Shown here piece after piece: positions 1 through 12,462 of a stretch of DNA of 64,000 nucleotides; within the stretch, counting starts at the first letter, position 1; each line of letters begins with the position of its first letter. The stretch is from Paraspadella gotoi (lineage: Eukaryota > Chaetognatha): positions 10,314,053 through 10,378,052 of the forward strand of contig CM119267.1 in the NCBI GenBank assembly GCA_051294375.1, written 5' to 3'. Below the pieces are notes generated by a model that saw only the letters and a list, made by a program, of their open reading frames with translations, searched no databases and was not told where the DNA came from. The position numbers and the translations under genes are program-made.

Positions 1-838
1 AAGTAGCTCCAGCAAGAATAGGGTCGTTAGTGATTAAACAATTAAGATAAAAAAATCATCTAGAGATCGAATAACCGACGATTAACTCTCATTAGCTATC
101 TCGCACTCGCGCTCTCTCCTTCCCTCCCTCCCTCCCTCCCTCCCTCATTTTCCCTCACTCCCTCTCTTTCTAGGTATAATTTTAGCTATTATGCTGACTT
201 TTTATTGATTAAAACTGGTGTTTATATAGCATCAAGGAGAGAATATAAATATTAAATAATCCAAAAAATCTATTTTTTCTTTTTGGACACAGATCTTGGA
301 AAAAATTTAAATTTGAACCTTACTATAAAAAAATTAGTGTTCGAAATTTTTAGAAAAAATCTACCTCTATCTATCACTAGCTTGTCAGCTTTGCTCTCAA
401 ATTAAAAGATTTAGATATATTTCTAATTACGTAAAAAATGGTACGTATTCATCTTGCGTTAATTGTCATCCGAAAGGTCATAAGAAAAAAAAAGCAAATT
501 TTAGAACTTAAATTACAATTTTATTGCGCGCCACGAATTAATTTTAATATTCGAGACTTTCGCCGCTCTTGACCCGAAGGTTAAGAGCCTTATTGAATCG
601 GACCGTCTTCTTTGATGACACTTGGTCGGCATCCAATTAAATCCCGAAAATATCCGTTCAGTCGAAGTCAAAGTGAAATACATCGTTCGATTCCAGAAAG
701 GACGCTCTCGATCCAAAGATTTTTGAAGCAAAACTTGTTTTTGTATGAGAGCCAAAAAAGATAATCGCAATAATTGGAAAAGTAAATTAAAAAAAAACTT
801 GAAATTTTCACATTAAAAGTAATTTTCTCACTCGCGCG
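1..838. other. AT-rich intergenic sequence upstream of HAL
   Basis: AT-rich sequence with a short (TCCC)n tract at about 119-146. The 500-770 stretch is somewhat more GC-rich and is open on the minus strand for about 85 codons, but nothing in it resembles a known protein. It would contain the HAL promoter and 5' UTR; no TATA box or other element could be assigned. Confidence 0.5.
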
Positions 839-2812
839 ATGAAAATCTCCGTCCGCGTCAGAGGCGAATGGTTTGCTGTTCCCTGTGGCGACGGCAGCCA
901 GAGCGTCGGCTGGTTGAGCGCCCAGGCGCTGCAGCGCTTCGCAAAGCTACGCGGAGGTGGCGACGCCAAACCGTCTGCGTACGAGATGCGGCGGACTCGC
1001 GGCGGCGCCATCCTCGACTGGGAAGACGTCGTCCGCGACGTGTTGGACGACGACGACTTCGTCAGCCTCGTTCTCGAGTCGGACGTAGAGGATCACGCGT
1101 TCGTGGATCGGCCGCACCTTAACTTCGTGCCCGATCTCGTCTCCAGGGTGGACGAATTGAAGGAGGAGAGCGACGATTTCGTCCTCGACGGGGAATCCCT
1201 CTCCGTCGACGACGTGTTTCGACTCGGGAGCGGAAGCTACAAGATACGCCTCTCGGAGGAGGCGCGACGCCGCGTGCAAAAGTCGCGCGCGTTTTTGGAG
1301 GAGATCGTGACAGAGAATAGGGTCGTCTATGGAGTGACGACGGGATTCGGAAAATTTGCTTCGACGGTCATCGAACCCGCGAATCTCAAGGAGCTGCAGG
1401 TCAATTTGATTCGGTCGCACAGCGCGGGAGTCGGAAACCCTCTGCCACCGGAGCGAACGCGCATGCTTTTGGCGCTCAGGATCAACGTTCTGGCGAAAGG
1501 CTACTCGGGCATCTCCATAGAGAATCTCGATCGCTGCGTGGCATGCTTCAACGCCAACTGCTTGTCTTGGGTTCCGGAGAAGGGAACGGTGGGCGCGTCA
1601 GGGGATTTGGCGCCGTTGGCTCATCTGGCGCTGGGATTGATGGGGGAGGGTAAAATGTGGAGCCCAGAGAGTGGCTGGGGCGAGGCCAAGTACATCCTGG
1701 AGTCGAAAGGGCTCGAGCCTTTGAATCTAAACGCCAAGGAAGGCATCGCCATGATCAACGGCACTCAGTTTATAGTGGCATTCGGGGCTGAAGCCGTGTC
1801 GAGGGCGCGGAACCTTGCCAAACAGGCCGACATCATCGCCGCTCTCACTCTGGAAGTCCTCAAAGGCACCACGGCCGCCTTCGGAAGCAACATTCAAAGG
1901 GTGCGCCCCCACACGGGACAGATCGAAACGGCGCGACGACTACGGTCGTTGCTGCACTCGGAAACCTACCCGTCGGAGATCACTATTTCCCACCGATTTT
2001 GCGACAAGGTCCAAGACGCCTACACCATCCGATGCGTGCCACAGGTGCACGGAGTTGTCCACGACACCATCAAGTTTGTAGAGTCGATTATCCGGACGGA
2101 AATCAACTCGGCAACCGACAACCCGCTCGTATTCGCCGATTCCAACGAGATCGTCTCCGCTGGAAACTTTCACGGGGAATACCCGGCCAAGGCCTGCGAC
2201 TATCTCGCCATCGCCGTCCACGAGTTGGGCTCCATGTCCGAGCGGAGGACGGAACGACTCGTCAATCCCGTCTACAGCGGTCTTCCCGCTTTTCTGACTC
2301 ACAGGGGCGGCCTCGAGAGCGGCTTCATGATGGCGCAGTGCACCGCCGCGGCTCTGGTCTCCGAGAACAAGGCGCTGTGCCACCCTTCCTCGGTCGATTC
2401 GCTCACCACCTCGGCCGGCCAAGAGGATCACGTCTCGATGGGCGGGTGGGCCGCCAGGAAGTGCATACAGATCGTTGAGAACGTGGAACGCGTACTGGCC
2501 ATAGAGCTGTTGGCCGCTTGTCAGGCCATGGAGTTTTTGCGACCCTTGCGCTCCACCAAGCCGATAGAGGCCGTCCACGCGGTCGTTAGGGAAGCCGCCT
2601 CAGCATGGGACAAAGATAGATTTCTGGCGCCAGACATCGATGCCGTCACGGAGTTGCTGAAAAAGATGGATGTTTGGAAGGCTGCCAAGCCCTTTATGGA
2701 CGCCTACCATCTCAAGCAAATAATCGAAACGCCCGTCAGGTCGCCCACCTCAACCAAAAGCCAAAAGAGAAAGCTTTCTGTCGACGAAGTTAATGGGAGT
2801 GACATGGACTAG
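839..2812 (+). CDS. HAL: histidine ammonia-lyase (histidase), single exon
   Basis: Deaminates L-histidine to trans-urocanate, the first step of histidine catabolism; cytosolic homotetramer in known members. The 657-residue frame is the length of vertebrate HAL and aligns along its whole length. The N-terminus (about 1-85, beginning MKISVRVRGEWFAVPC) is the small extension found on animal enzymes. The Ala-Ser-Gly triad that cyclises to the MIO electrophile is A253-S254-G255, inside GTVGASGDLAPL. Tyr164 lies in VVYGVTTGFGKFA, and the family segments PQVHGVV, NFHGEYPAKA and HVSMGGWAARK are all present, so the enzyme should be active. The start is the first ATG, matching the family N-terminus. 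The stop is TAG at 2810-2812. No intron interrupts the frame, and codon use is GC-rich like other exons here. The C-terminal tail after about 630 is Ser/Thr/Lys-rich and not conserved. Confidence 0.97.
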   Translation: MKISVRVRGEWFAVPCGDGSQSVGWLSAQALQRFAKLRGGGDAKPSAYEMRRTRGGAILDWEDVVRDVLDDDDFVSLVLESDVEDHAFVDRPHLNFVPDLVSRVDELKEESDDFVLDGESLSVDDVFRLGSGSYKIRLSEEARRRVQKSRAFLEEIVTENRVVYGVTTGFGKFASTVIEPANLKELQVNLIRSHSAGVGNPLPPERTRMLLALRINVLAKGYSGISIENLDRCVACFNANCLSWVPEKGTVGASGDLAPLAHLALGLMGEGKMWSPESGWGEAKYILESKGLEPLNLNAKEGIAMINGTQFIVAFGAEAVSRARNLAKQADIIAALTLEVLKGTTAAFGSNIQRVRPHTGQIETARRLRSLLHSETYPSEITISHRFCDKVQDAYTIRCVPQVHGVVHDTIKFVESIIRTEINSATDNPLVFADSNEIVSAGNFHGEYPAKACDYLAIAVHELGSMSERRTERLVNPVYSGLPAFLTHRGGLESGFMMAQCTAAALVSENKALCHPSSVDSLTTSAGQEDHVSMGGWAARKCIQIVENVERVLAIELLAACQAMEFLRPLRSTKPIEAVHAVVREAASAWDKDRFLAPDIDAVTELLKKMDVWKAAKPFMDAYHLKQIIETPVRSPTSTKSQKRKLSVDEVNGSDMD

Positions 2813-3767
2813 CGAGGAGTGGACAAGCGAAAGACAAAAGAACATTGAACCAAGGATAAACTAAGGATGAACGATTCGACGGAGATTTTGGACTGTGTTG
2901 CTGTCTTTGTACAAAGGTTGGCAAATGAAATGGAACCCATGAATGTGATTCTGAAACTAATAATTTCTCGCTTTCCCGCCTTTTTTAAAACTGATTTTCT
3001 TATATAACGACGTACGAGTTTTATTTAGAAACATTAAATTCGGAAATGTTTCGGCTTCAATGTTCGCCTTCAACAGCTAACAATTAACGCAACGAAATTA
3101 AAGAAAAACGAACAATATAACGATTAAAAATTATTCATGATTGAAGACTAATAATTCATATAGAAATGGTTGTATATAGTTAATTGATTGTAAATTATCT
3201 ATTATTTTTGGTCGTGTAACTGTGAATAAGGTTAGTTTATTTGGTTTTTTCAATTTACTTGTGCCTATATTTAACCGTTATCATTATGAATAAGAGCTGG
3301 CAAGAAATCTTTAGATAAAGTATTTTTATTCTAGAAAAAAATTGTAACATATTCTTCTAGTTTTATAAGTTAATTTCATTACATGGTTTTTCACTATATT
3401 TTTGAATTTGTTGAGGTAGCAAAGAACTAAAGCTTTTATGAATAAATTATGACTTTGACAAAAGCTCAACCAAAGAGCATACATACGAGAACAGGACATT
3501 AGTTAACAGTTATAAATAAGTTCGAAAACGGTCGGGATTTGTTAATTAATCTGTAACGCATAACGAATAATTTACGTAAATGATAGTGTAAAATTATTAA
3601 CTTAACGTAAAACAACAATGGGGTGATTAATTATACTATTTATTTTTTTTGAACGATGCGACATTTGATTATGAGTCTTTGGTCGAGAAGGAAAGGAGCA
3701 ATTCTTCCGGGCATGATTGATTGATTGTATGATTGTATGATTGTTTGGCGCTGAACTTGTTGAGAAA
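2813..3767. other. AT-rich convergent spacer (HAL 3' side / LMW-PTP 3' side)
   Basis: Low-GC spacer between two tail-to-tail genes. It should hold both 3' UTRs, but poly(A) signals are not distinctive in such AT-rich sequence. No open frame here resembles a protein. Confidence 0.5.
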
Positions 3768-5198
<1,431 letters not shown>

Positions 5199-5562
5199 AT
5201 TTATTTTGACAAATTGTCACCCTAATTTAGTTCGGTTTCCAAAGTTTTCAAGGTTGTCGCGTTGTATACGAGAAGTCAGGGCTCTCTCAGTTAAAAGCTA
5301 CATCAGAAAACAGAGGTTTGACCGAAATCAATAAAAAAAAAAGAAGAAAAAACAGAACAGCATGAAACGATCAGTCGTGCCCTTAAATATGGGCGGTCAC
5401 GTAAACTATTTCGTGGAAATGTCTCCTCATGAAAAGACTCATGGGTTTGTACGGTTTTNNNNNNNNNNGTAGTGAAAACGCTGAAGAATTTAGTCACAAA
5501 AAAAAAAGATATTAAAAAATCCGAGAGGTCGTAAACCAAAATCCGAGCCGATGAAAACATCG

Positions 5563-5700
5563 CAGAGTCATGATAGCGTCTGTCTTGTCTCTCGTCGCGT
5601 TGAAGGTCCCGGGCATCGCGCGTGCACGAAACACGCCAATCGCAAGCTCGCTAGGGTATCTCGACCAATGAGAGAACGTTTTAATATTGTGTTATCGAAA
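5563..5700 (-). promoter_or_regulatory. possible promoter of the LMW-PTP gene
   Basis: A GC-richer island about 400 bases upstream of the LMW-PTP start in AT-rich surroundings. It carries inverted CCAAT-type sites (GCCAATCG near 5634 and ACCAATGAG near 5662). Placement by position and composition only; the transcription start is unknown. Confidence 0.25.
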
Positions 5701-6053
5701 CTATATTTTTATTTAGATTAGATTATATTTAATCAGAAAGACGGGCCGGGGGTGGGCCATGGGTCGCAGTTACAAATAATAACGCACAATCACAACTTAA
5801 CAGAACAGAAACACTCAAAAAATACAATCAATGCATTTACTTTCCGTTTAAGTAAATTAAGGTATAAGTATAACTATATTCTATAAGTTCCGGTTGGCAA
5901 TCTTTATCTCTAACTGTTGACTGTAACTGTAAAATATCCAATTGCAGTCAATTTTTCATATTTATTTATAGGTTAACATTCTTATTTTTCTCCTGTCTCG
6001 AAATCCCATCCATCTGAAGTCATCAGAATAAAACTAGTCCTTTAATAATAAAG
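5701..6053. other. AT-rich intergenic sequence
   Basis: Low-GC spacer between the possible LMW-PTP promoter and the SINE; no gene seen. Confidence 0.5.
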
Positions 6054-6170
6054 TATGGTGGACTAAAATCCATCAACCGTTCATCAGCGGCCATTGGTGC
6101 CGGAGGCAGGTCGTTCGCCTACCAACCCAAAGGTCCGGGGTTCTAGCCCGGCGGCCGCCTAGCAGTTAAG
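6054..6170 (+). mobile_element. tRNA-derived SINE, copy 1
   Basis: About 117 bases that recur, inverted and with few differences, at 9931-10112 and 15750-15942. It contains a tRNA-like RNA polymerase III B box (GGTTCTAGCCC at 6139-6149) flanked by complementary GGG/CCC arms, preceded by a tRNA-like segment TTCGCCTACCAACCCAAAGG. This is the organisation of a tRNA-derived SINE head. It is followed by a TTAG tandem tract (6171-6192) that may be the SINE tail. Confidence 0.7.
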
Positions 6171-6192
6171 AGTTAGTTAGTTAGTTAGTTTT

Positions 6193-6541
6193 CTAACTAA
6201 TAAATATTATAAGTTAATTACGAGTTTAACCAAGTCTTTTAGTATCACTCCAGGTTGAAGTCCCTGTAAATACGTACTATTTAGTATTTTAATTGAAAAT
6301 AAAAGAAGTTTTTTTTCTAATTTAAAAGTTAATCAATCAAAGGAATGAATAAACGTGACTTTTTGAATTCTATATATTTTACAAACTCGCACTCTCTCAC
6401 AAATAATGACGAGGAAAAAAATAAAGAAAGAAGGCAAGCAAGCAAGAAAAAAGAAAGAAAGAAGGCAAGCAAGCAAGCAAGAAAATAATAAAGAAAAGAG
6501 CAAATATCGAAAGGGAGTAATTAGATGACAAATCCCTTCAA
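6193..6541. other. 3' flank of the Ig gene with AAGC/AAGA repeats
   Basis: AT-rich sequence with imperfect AAGC and AAGA tandem repeats at about 6420-6485. On the minus strand this is the 3' UTR side of the six-Ig gene. No other gene seen. Confidence 0.5.
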
Positions 6542-8742
6542 TCAAGCCTCGTGCTTCCTTCCTTTTCTCCTCCTCCGATTAATCGATCGACAACAGAAGA
6601 TCGCGACGACGATGGGCACGACGACGACGAGGTGCTCCACTTGGAACTCCCACATTGTCGTCGGACTCTTATCGACGATCCTCAACACGCGCTCGTGGAC
6701 GAGCGGTTCCGGGAAGAGTGGATGCTCGAACCGGCAAGACGCTTTCTTTCCGTCGTCGCTCGGCGTCGGCACGAAGTAGACGCGAACGACGGCGCCCTCG
6801 CCGGGATAAGGCTCCGGTCCGAGGAGGATCCTTTCCCCGACGCGTATGATCAGATTGGGGGGAATAAGTCGCTTAAACAGATCGTCGGGCAGCGAGCATC
6901 CCAATCGCGTCGCTACGCCCACCTTCAAAGCGTCAAGCCCGCCGTCCAACGTGGCGTTCCCAGGTAAATGAAATATCGTCGGGTCGATTCTATCCGATTC
7001 CGCGGAAGCGTTGGTGACTCTATTGACCAAGACGCATTTGATGGAGGGGATGATCTCTTGGGATTCGATCAAGAGATCGGCCGACTGTCGGAGCCGGAAT
7101 CCGGACGGCTTATATTCCACGACGCCGGGCATCTTCGATATCTGCATGGACGACCCGACTTCCCATCGGAACTCTGCGATTTCCGGTTCAAAATCGTCGG
7201 CGGCGCACTTGACCCGAATGGATTTGGCGCCGGTTAGGCCGGCGTGGTTAAGTCTCTCGATCCCGATCCGAACTTCAGTGGGTCCGTAGGCGACTCTGAA
7301 CGCCGCCGATGACACTTGAAGCGATCCCACCCCGTTGTCGGCCACGCATTCCACTTTCTTGCCGCTCAAGTCCCGTTTTGCCTTCAATTTCGCCTCCACA
7401 AGATCGTTTTTTCTCGCCAGTTTGACGCCGTCAAACATCAGTGTCAGCGGGCCTTTGGGATTTCCCGGCGCCATGGACCGGCATCGGATGATCGCTTCGG
7501 CGCCCTCGACGACCCACTCCGAGAACTCGATCGAAGGAGATCCCGGTTGATGACGGACATCGAGGAGTACTCCGACGGACGACGCTGTCAATTTCGTAAC
7601 CGGATTGACGGCCTCGCACTTGATTACGGCGCCGTGATCGGCGGCGACGGGGTTGAGACTCAACTCATGCGACGCCAAAAATCCGTGTGGGAAGTCGCCC
7701 GGCGTAGTGGAGGACGCCGGGACGGCCTTTTCTACTAAAGGTTTGTCCGCTTTTATCCATCGGAATTCCGGCGCCGGGTTGACCACGTCGCGCAACAAGC
7801 ACTCCAGTTTCAGCGCGTCGCCGGAGTCGACCGAGGTGACGCCGACGACGACCGGCGCCATTTTGGGTCCGAAGGCGACTTTAAACGTGATCGGCGCGAC
7901 GAGGACGATGCCGTCGGCATGCGTAGCAGCGTTGAAGGCGCGACATTCTATGCGGCGCTCATTCCAGTCGATGCCGACACGGAAAACTGTGTTCGTACGG
8001 TTGGCGATGACGGGAGGTGTAAAAAAGACGCCGTCCGTGGTCCAAGTGAGTGACGCGGGCGGATTTCCGACGTCGCCATCGATCGAACATTTGAGCGACA
8101 CCTCCTCGTCCTGCTTCAGAAACGTCGATGGATGATAGCCCGTAATTTTGGGTTGCTCCGGCGGCCAGATGATCGAGAGCTTGGCGGTGACTGCCACCTG
8201 GCCGCCGCCCGAATTCACCACCACGCAACGCATTTCCAAGCCGACGTCGTGTCGCGAAGGAGCCAAGGATAGTTGCGAGGTCACGACGTAGCCGACGATA
8301 TCGCTTCCCGTGTGGTTGGTCTTTGAATTCATCGTGACGTTGTAGCCGTGATATATCCACCAGATGTCGGGGCGAGGGAGGGCGTTCGTCGCCGTGCATG
8401 TTAAAAAGCGGCGCGCTTTTTCGATCAAGGGGCTCTCCAGTCCTGGTACAAAGAGGAAATTTTAAAAAAATTATTGGCAAAAAGTTATTTTTTTAAAAAA
8501 TTTGATTAATTTGGATGAATTTTATTAGGAGATTTTATTTTATGCAGCAATTAAAAACTCTGTGTTAACCCAGGGTATCCAGAAAAAAAACAAACAAGAC
8601 ACTGACCAGTCAGAACGACGTTCGGAACTCGGGTCCACGTTTCGTCGGCCTCAGGGTCGTGAAAAACAAAGTTACTGATGCTGTGAGGTAGAAGGAGGAA
8701 GATGTTGTGAAGGAGTAAGGGGATTCGGAGAAGATGTTTCAT
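6542..8742 (-). CDS. six-Ig-domain type I membrane protein, nephrin/Kirre-like
   Basis: Two exons: 8607-8742 (45 codons plus one base) and 6542-8442, joined by GT..AG sites with matching phase, giving 678 residues. Residues 1 to about 23 form a signal peptide (MKHLLRIPLLLHNIFLLL). Six Ig-like domains follow, with paired Cys at 61/118, 164/212, 260/321, 366/411, 458/515 and 561/615. Most have the Trp or Phe of strand C and end in a V-x-Y/F-G-P linker (for example FKVAFGP, FRVAYGP), the spacing seen in nephrin/Kirre/sidestep-type adhesion proteins. A short hydrophobic segment (about 649-663) and a basic 14-residue tail (SINRRRRKGRKHEA) end the protein, so signalling through the tail is unlikely. 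Role inferred: cell-cell recognition at the plasma membrane. The start is the first ATG of the signal-peptide exon. Exact orthology is not established; the frame is intact. Confidence 0.88.
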
Positions 8743-9351
8743 CGTCGCCGAAATTCGGTGTTTAAGATTCGAGAATTAAAAATTAGAGAATCATTTTCAT
8801 TTTGAATCTATCCTAATGCGAACAAAAATAGAGAGAATTAGAAACTAAAGTCTTCAGCAGTCAAACCGGTTAAGTCTCGGGTCCAGTTCGCGTGCTGCTT
8901 GATGATATTCGTAACCGGTTATGAGAAAAAAAAAACCTGCTGATCGTATCGTCTATGAATAAATTTGTAATAAATAAAAGGATTTATAACATTCGTAACA
9001 TTGTTTTCAAGCTAAATTCAAACCAAAAATTCGTACGTTGAAAAACTTTAAATGATGGAAACGTTAACACAGCCAAAGAAAGGGCGGCTAAACTCAGCCC
9101 TATACTCTTCCCAGGGAACTTTACTCAATCCAAAAATCACAACTGGAACTCGAATTTTCAATTCTTAAAAAAATCTGGTAATTACAAATTAACATTAGGT
9201 TTCATTTGTAAATAAGTTGGTAGTTTGTGTAAATGTTCGTGTAAATGTAAGAGAATTATATGAAAATATTGAAGCTTGAAACCGAGATGCATATTCTTTG
9301 GAAAGAAATTCACAGAGAAACATTCTTTTACGTCTTTCTTTAGCAACAACC
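8743..9351. other. divergent intergenic region between the Ig gene (-) and the multi-pass gene (+)
   Basis: AT-rich 610-base spacer with genes leaving in both directions. The larger tandem unit begins inside it (about 8838). A pyrimidine run ending in TTTAG just before the ATG at 9352 may be the acceptor of a 5' UTR intron. No clear core promoter motif. Confidence 0.45.
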
Positions 9352-11012
9352 ATGGAATACACCGTCTCCCGCCTGACTCACGCCTTCGCCGCGTTCATTA
9401 GCGCCTTGGAAATTCTCTTCGTCCTGGGATCTGTCGTCGTCATGGCGATCGTCATCGACTTCAACCTCGCCCTCGTCCTCATGGAAGCGGCGTTGCTCGG
9501 TTGCGGCGTCGTCTCCGTCGGCGTCACCTGGTTTTTCGGCGCCAGTTTCGTTAGAGGCGAGGATTTTTCTTTCGCGTCGCGATTCTGGAAAAACTTATTT
9601 TTATTTGTATTCTTTAAAAGTGAAGAACCATCAAACTCTCAGACTGGTTTCCGCGATGATCTTTTGTTGGTGATTAACTTTCCAGCTTCGACATGGAGCG
9701 ATCCTAGCGACAAAAAGTCTCCGCCTCTTGTTTTGCACCCGATTTGCTGGCATCGGGCGAAATTCCATCGCGGATCGAGATCGAGGGTCTCGCCGTGGAC
9801 GCTCATCCTTCACGCTTCGTTCTTCAGCCTTCCCTGTCTCTTGATTCAGGTTTAAGAGGGTTTTGACTTATTTTAGACTGAAGAGAGAGTAATTATTGAT
9901 ACGTGTTAATGACAGAACCGTTCAATATAAGCAGTCCCTGAGCTTCGGATCAGGCTGTAACACCGAGTTACAGGCGGGTTAAGCGCCCCGTCCCTCTTAA
10001 CTGCTAGGAGGCCACCGGGCTAGAACCCCGGACCTTTGAGTTGGGAGGCGAATGACTTGCCTCCGGCACCAATGGCCGCTGATGAACGGTTGATGGATTT
10101 TGGTCCACCATAAGACCTAATTTAACTTTCTCTCCCAAACTTCCTTTCACTTGCAGCTTTACGTGAAGAGCATCTTTCTGGTTCACTGGTCGTCGCTGAG
10201 AACCTCTTTCGTCGCCACCACCGTCACCGAGCTGGTGGCGCCGTTCAATCGAGGCCTCGCCTTTAACGTCATGGACGACTCCTTAGTGGCCTTCCTTTTC
10301 CACCTGGTGGCCATCGCCGTCCACCTCGACAACTACCTTGTCTGCTTCTTTTTGTTTTTCGTCGACTCGTTCGAAAAAGAGGAGGAGGAAGAAAAGGAGG
10401 AAGAGGAGGAAGAGGAGGAAGAGGATAAGAAGATGGAAGTTTCTGGTGAGAGAATTTTTGAGAGTGAGGGAATATTTATTAATAATATTATTAATAATCG
10501 CTCTGTCTACGACGATGCCAGCCAAGAAATTGTGCTCGCTCAATTTTTTTAACTTTTCTTTCCAGTCTGCGACCCTCCTGAGGACCCATTCCAGCCACAC
10601 TCCATCCCGCTCCCTTCACCAACCATCAAGACGTCCGTCTACATTCGTCTCTCCGTCTGGACCCTCCTCGTCTCCTGGTTGGCCCAAGTCTGCCTCACCG
10701 TCCCCTCCATTTTCAACTGCTTCGTCGAGGGAAAGCTGCTCGACGGTGTGCTGCTGGCGCTGACCTTTCACCTGCTGCCGCTGCCCGCTCTCGCGGGAAG
10801 GGAGTGAGGAAGAATTGTCCGAATTTGAAATAAAGACTTAACGTTTTACTTTAGTATCTTGCTTTATTTTTAGACGCTGGCTGCGCAAGTGGAACTGCGA
10901 GTTGTCAAAAACGGATTTGATCGTCTTCTTCGCCGTCGTCGTCTTCGAAGCAACGATGGCCGTTTACTTCTTCGCCGGGAGTCTGGAGGCTCGTCATCAA
11001 GAGTTGGCCTGA
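9352..11012 (+). CDS. multi-pass (about seven TM) membrane protein of unknown family
   Basis: Five exons: 9352 to about 9544 (or 9549), 9686-9849, 10157-10445, 10566-10803, 10874-11012, with GT..AG borders. About 340 residues. Hydrophobic segments: two in exon 1 (ALEILFVLGSVVVMAIVI; LLGCGVVSVGVTWFF), one in exon 2 (LILHASFFSLPCLLIQ), one in exon 3 (VAFLFHLVAIAVHLDNY), two in exon 4 and one in exon 5 (LIVFFAVVVFEATMAVYFF). Exon 3 ends in a Glu-rich cytosolic-type stretch. The ATG has a good Kozak context (CAACCATGG). I do not recognise the family. Uncertain points: the exon 1 donor must be phase 1 (weak A|GTTTCG) unless exon 2 has an indel. Copy 2 reads through the TGA at 11010 because it has one extra A, giving about 37 more codons. 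Intron 2 holds a SINE. Confidence 0.65.
9931..10112 (-). mobile_element. tRNA-derived SINE, copy 2 (in intron 2 of the multi-pass gene)
   Basis: Inverted relative to the copy at 6054-6170. Shares the tRNA-like head with B box GGTTCTAGCCC and extends further at its 3' side. It lies wholly inside the intron between 9850 and 10156, opposite to the host gene. Confidence 0.7.
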
Positions 11013-12462
11013 GGTCGGAGAAGATTTCTCAACCATGCCGACAATCCAAAGGACAGCTTGATTATTGCTTGATTTCTGCGAGAATTTTTTTATACCAGTG
11101 CTAGTGAGAAAAATAATGATGTGCGTTTTCTCATTATTTCACTTGAAAATTATACTTAAAATTCGCAGAAAATTATACTTAAAGTTCTCTGAAAAATATA
11201 TTTTTTGGGGCAAAATGTAGTTAGCATATTATATTGTTCAGTGCTATTTCATTGACAAACTTGGCATTCAGTATTTTTTTAAATGAAGCAGGTTTAGTAA
11301 AGTATTTACATAATTAATTTGCTACTGTGGGATGTTCAATGAGTGATTCACCCAATTGAACCTCGTTTGAGAAAGAAAGGACATTGAAAAAAAAAAGAAA
11401 GGTTCTAACGAAAAGAAAGATCCTATTTACTCGTTAGAAGAAAGAGAGAAAAACTCTTTGCCCGGGATTTTCAGCCGAGTATTGAAAACAACGACAACAA
11501 CAACAACAGCGTTGACCAAACAATATCAACGATCCTCTTTGGTCGCAAAATCTTAAGCGAGACGCAAACATCACGTAGACCGGCGAAGTTTGTTTTTTTT
11601 CCAGAAGAAACGGGGCGAATCAAAGAAAAATTCCGAAATAAATAAGGGTCGACCGGTGGTATGTGTGACTTCTCTGGGGAAGGTCATGATGGGTTATTTA
11701 TTTATTCATTGCTCGTAAAATGTCATTGTTATAAACGGTTCTCGGTGTGACTCAATTTTGTTCTTTTGTTCATTTCGTGGAATCTGATAACGTAAATGAG
11801 GTTAAGATGACGCAAGATACGATGATGACGTGGACGACGACGACGATGAAGAGAACGAATACTAATGACGCCATCGACGTCACACCTTCAAGTCGACAGG
11901 TATTCGTGATAACACGAAAGAGGGAGTCCGGGGTTCGTGTCGAGGGAACCAGAAAATTTAGGGAGCGACGGGATGGTTTGGAAGGAGTGGAAAATGAATT
12001 AATAACTATCTATAGGTGGCTAATATGGGCTATATTTAGAAATTATTTTTATAACTCGCTTTCTTCTTTTTGCCGAACGGAATCGAATTTGGATTCGAGA
12101 CAAAAATCGGAGGTTGCGGGCAGGGGGGGGGGAGAAGAAAGGGAATTGAGAATGAGCTCATTGGAGGTTCGGTTCTTGTTTATTCGAATGAGATTTTAAA
12201 AAAGACAAAAGATTAGAGAGGAAAAAGGGAAAAGTAAAAGAAGAAAATGCAGGGAAAAAGAAGGGCCTATGTAAAATGGAAATAGTAAGTACCTAGAAAT
12301 AATGATATATAACTTTGAGGGAAACAAAATTACTAANNNNNNNNNNATTTTTAAAAAAAGAAAAAAGATTAGAGAGGAAAAAGGGAAAAGGAAAAGAAGA
12401 AAATGTAGGAAAAAAGAAGGGCCTATGTAAAATGGAAATAGTAAGTACCTAGAAATAATGAT
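11013..12462. other. 3' flank of the multi-pass gene, no recognised gene
   Basis: AT-rich sequence with purine-rich runs. A more GC-rich patch at 11800-11900 has TGACG-type repeats (GATGACGTGG, CGACGTCAC) and is open for about 150 codons on the plus strand, but it resembles no protein and its frame is not conserved in copy 2. Two near-identical purine-rich blocks (12200-12330 and 12350-12470) flank the 10-N gap at 12337-12346. Confidence 0.45.

Noticed and set aside
947-1420. Long open frames on the minus strand and in other frames across HAL
   Set aside because: Shadows of a GC-rich coding exon; the plus-strand frame is a full-length HAL.
9352-11012. Assignment to the XK-related scramblase or tetraspanin families
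   Set aside because: Number of hydrophobic segments is roughly compatible, but no family motif could be matched with confidence.
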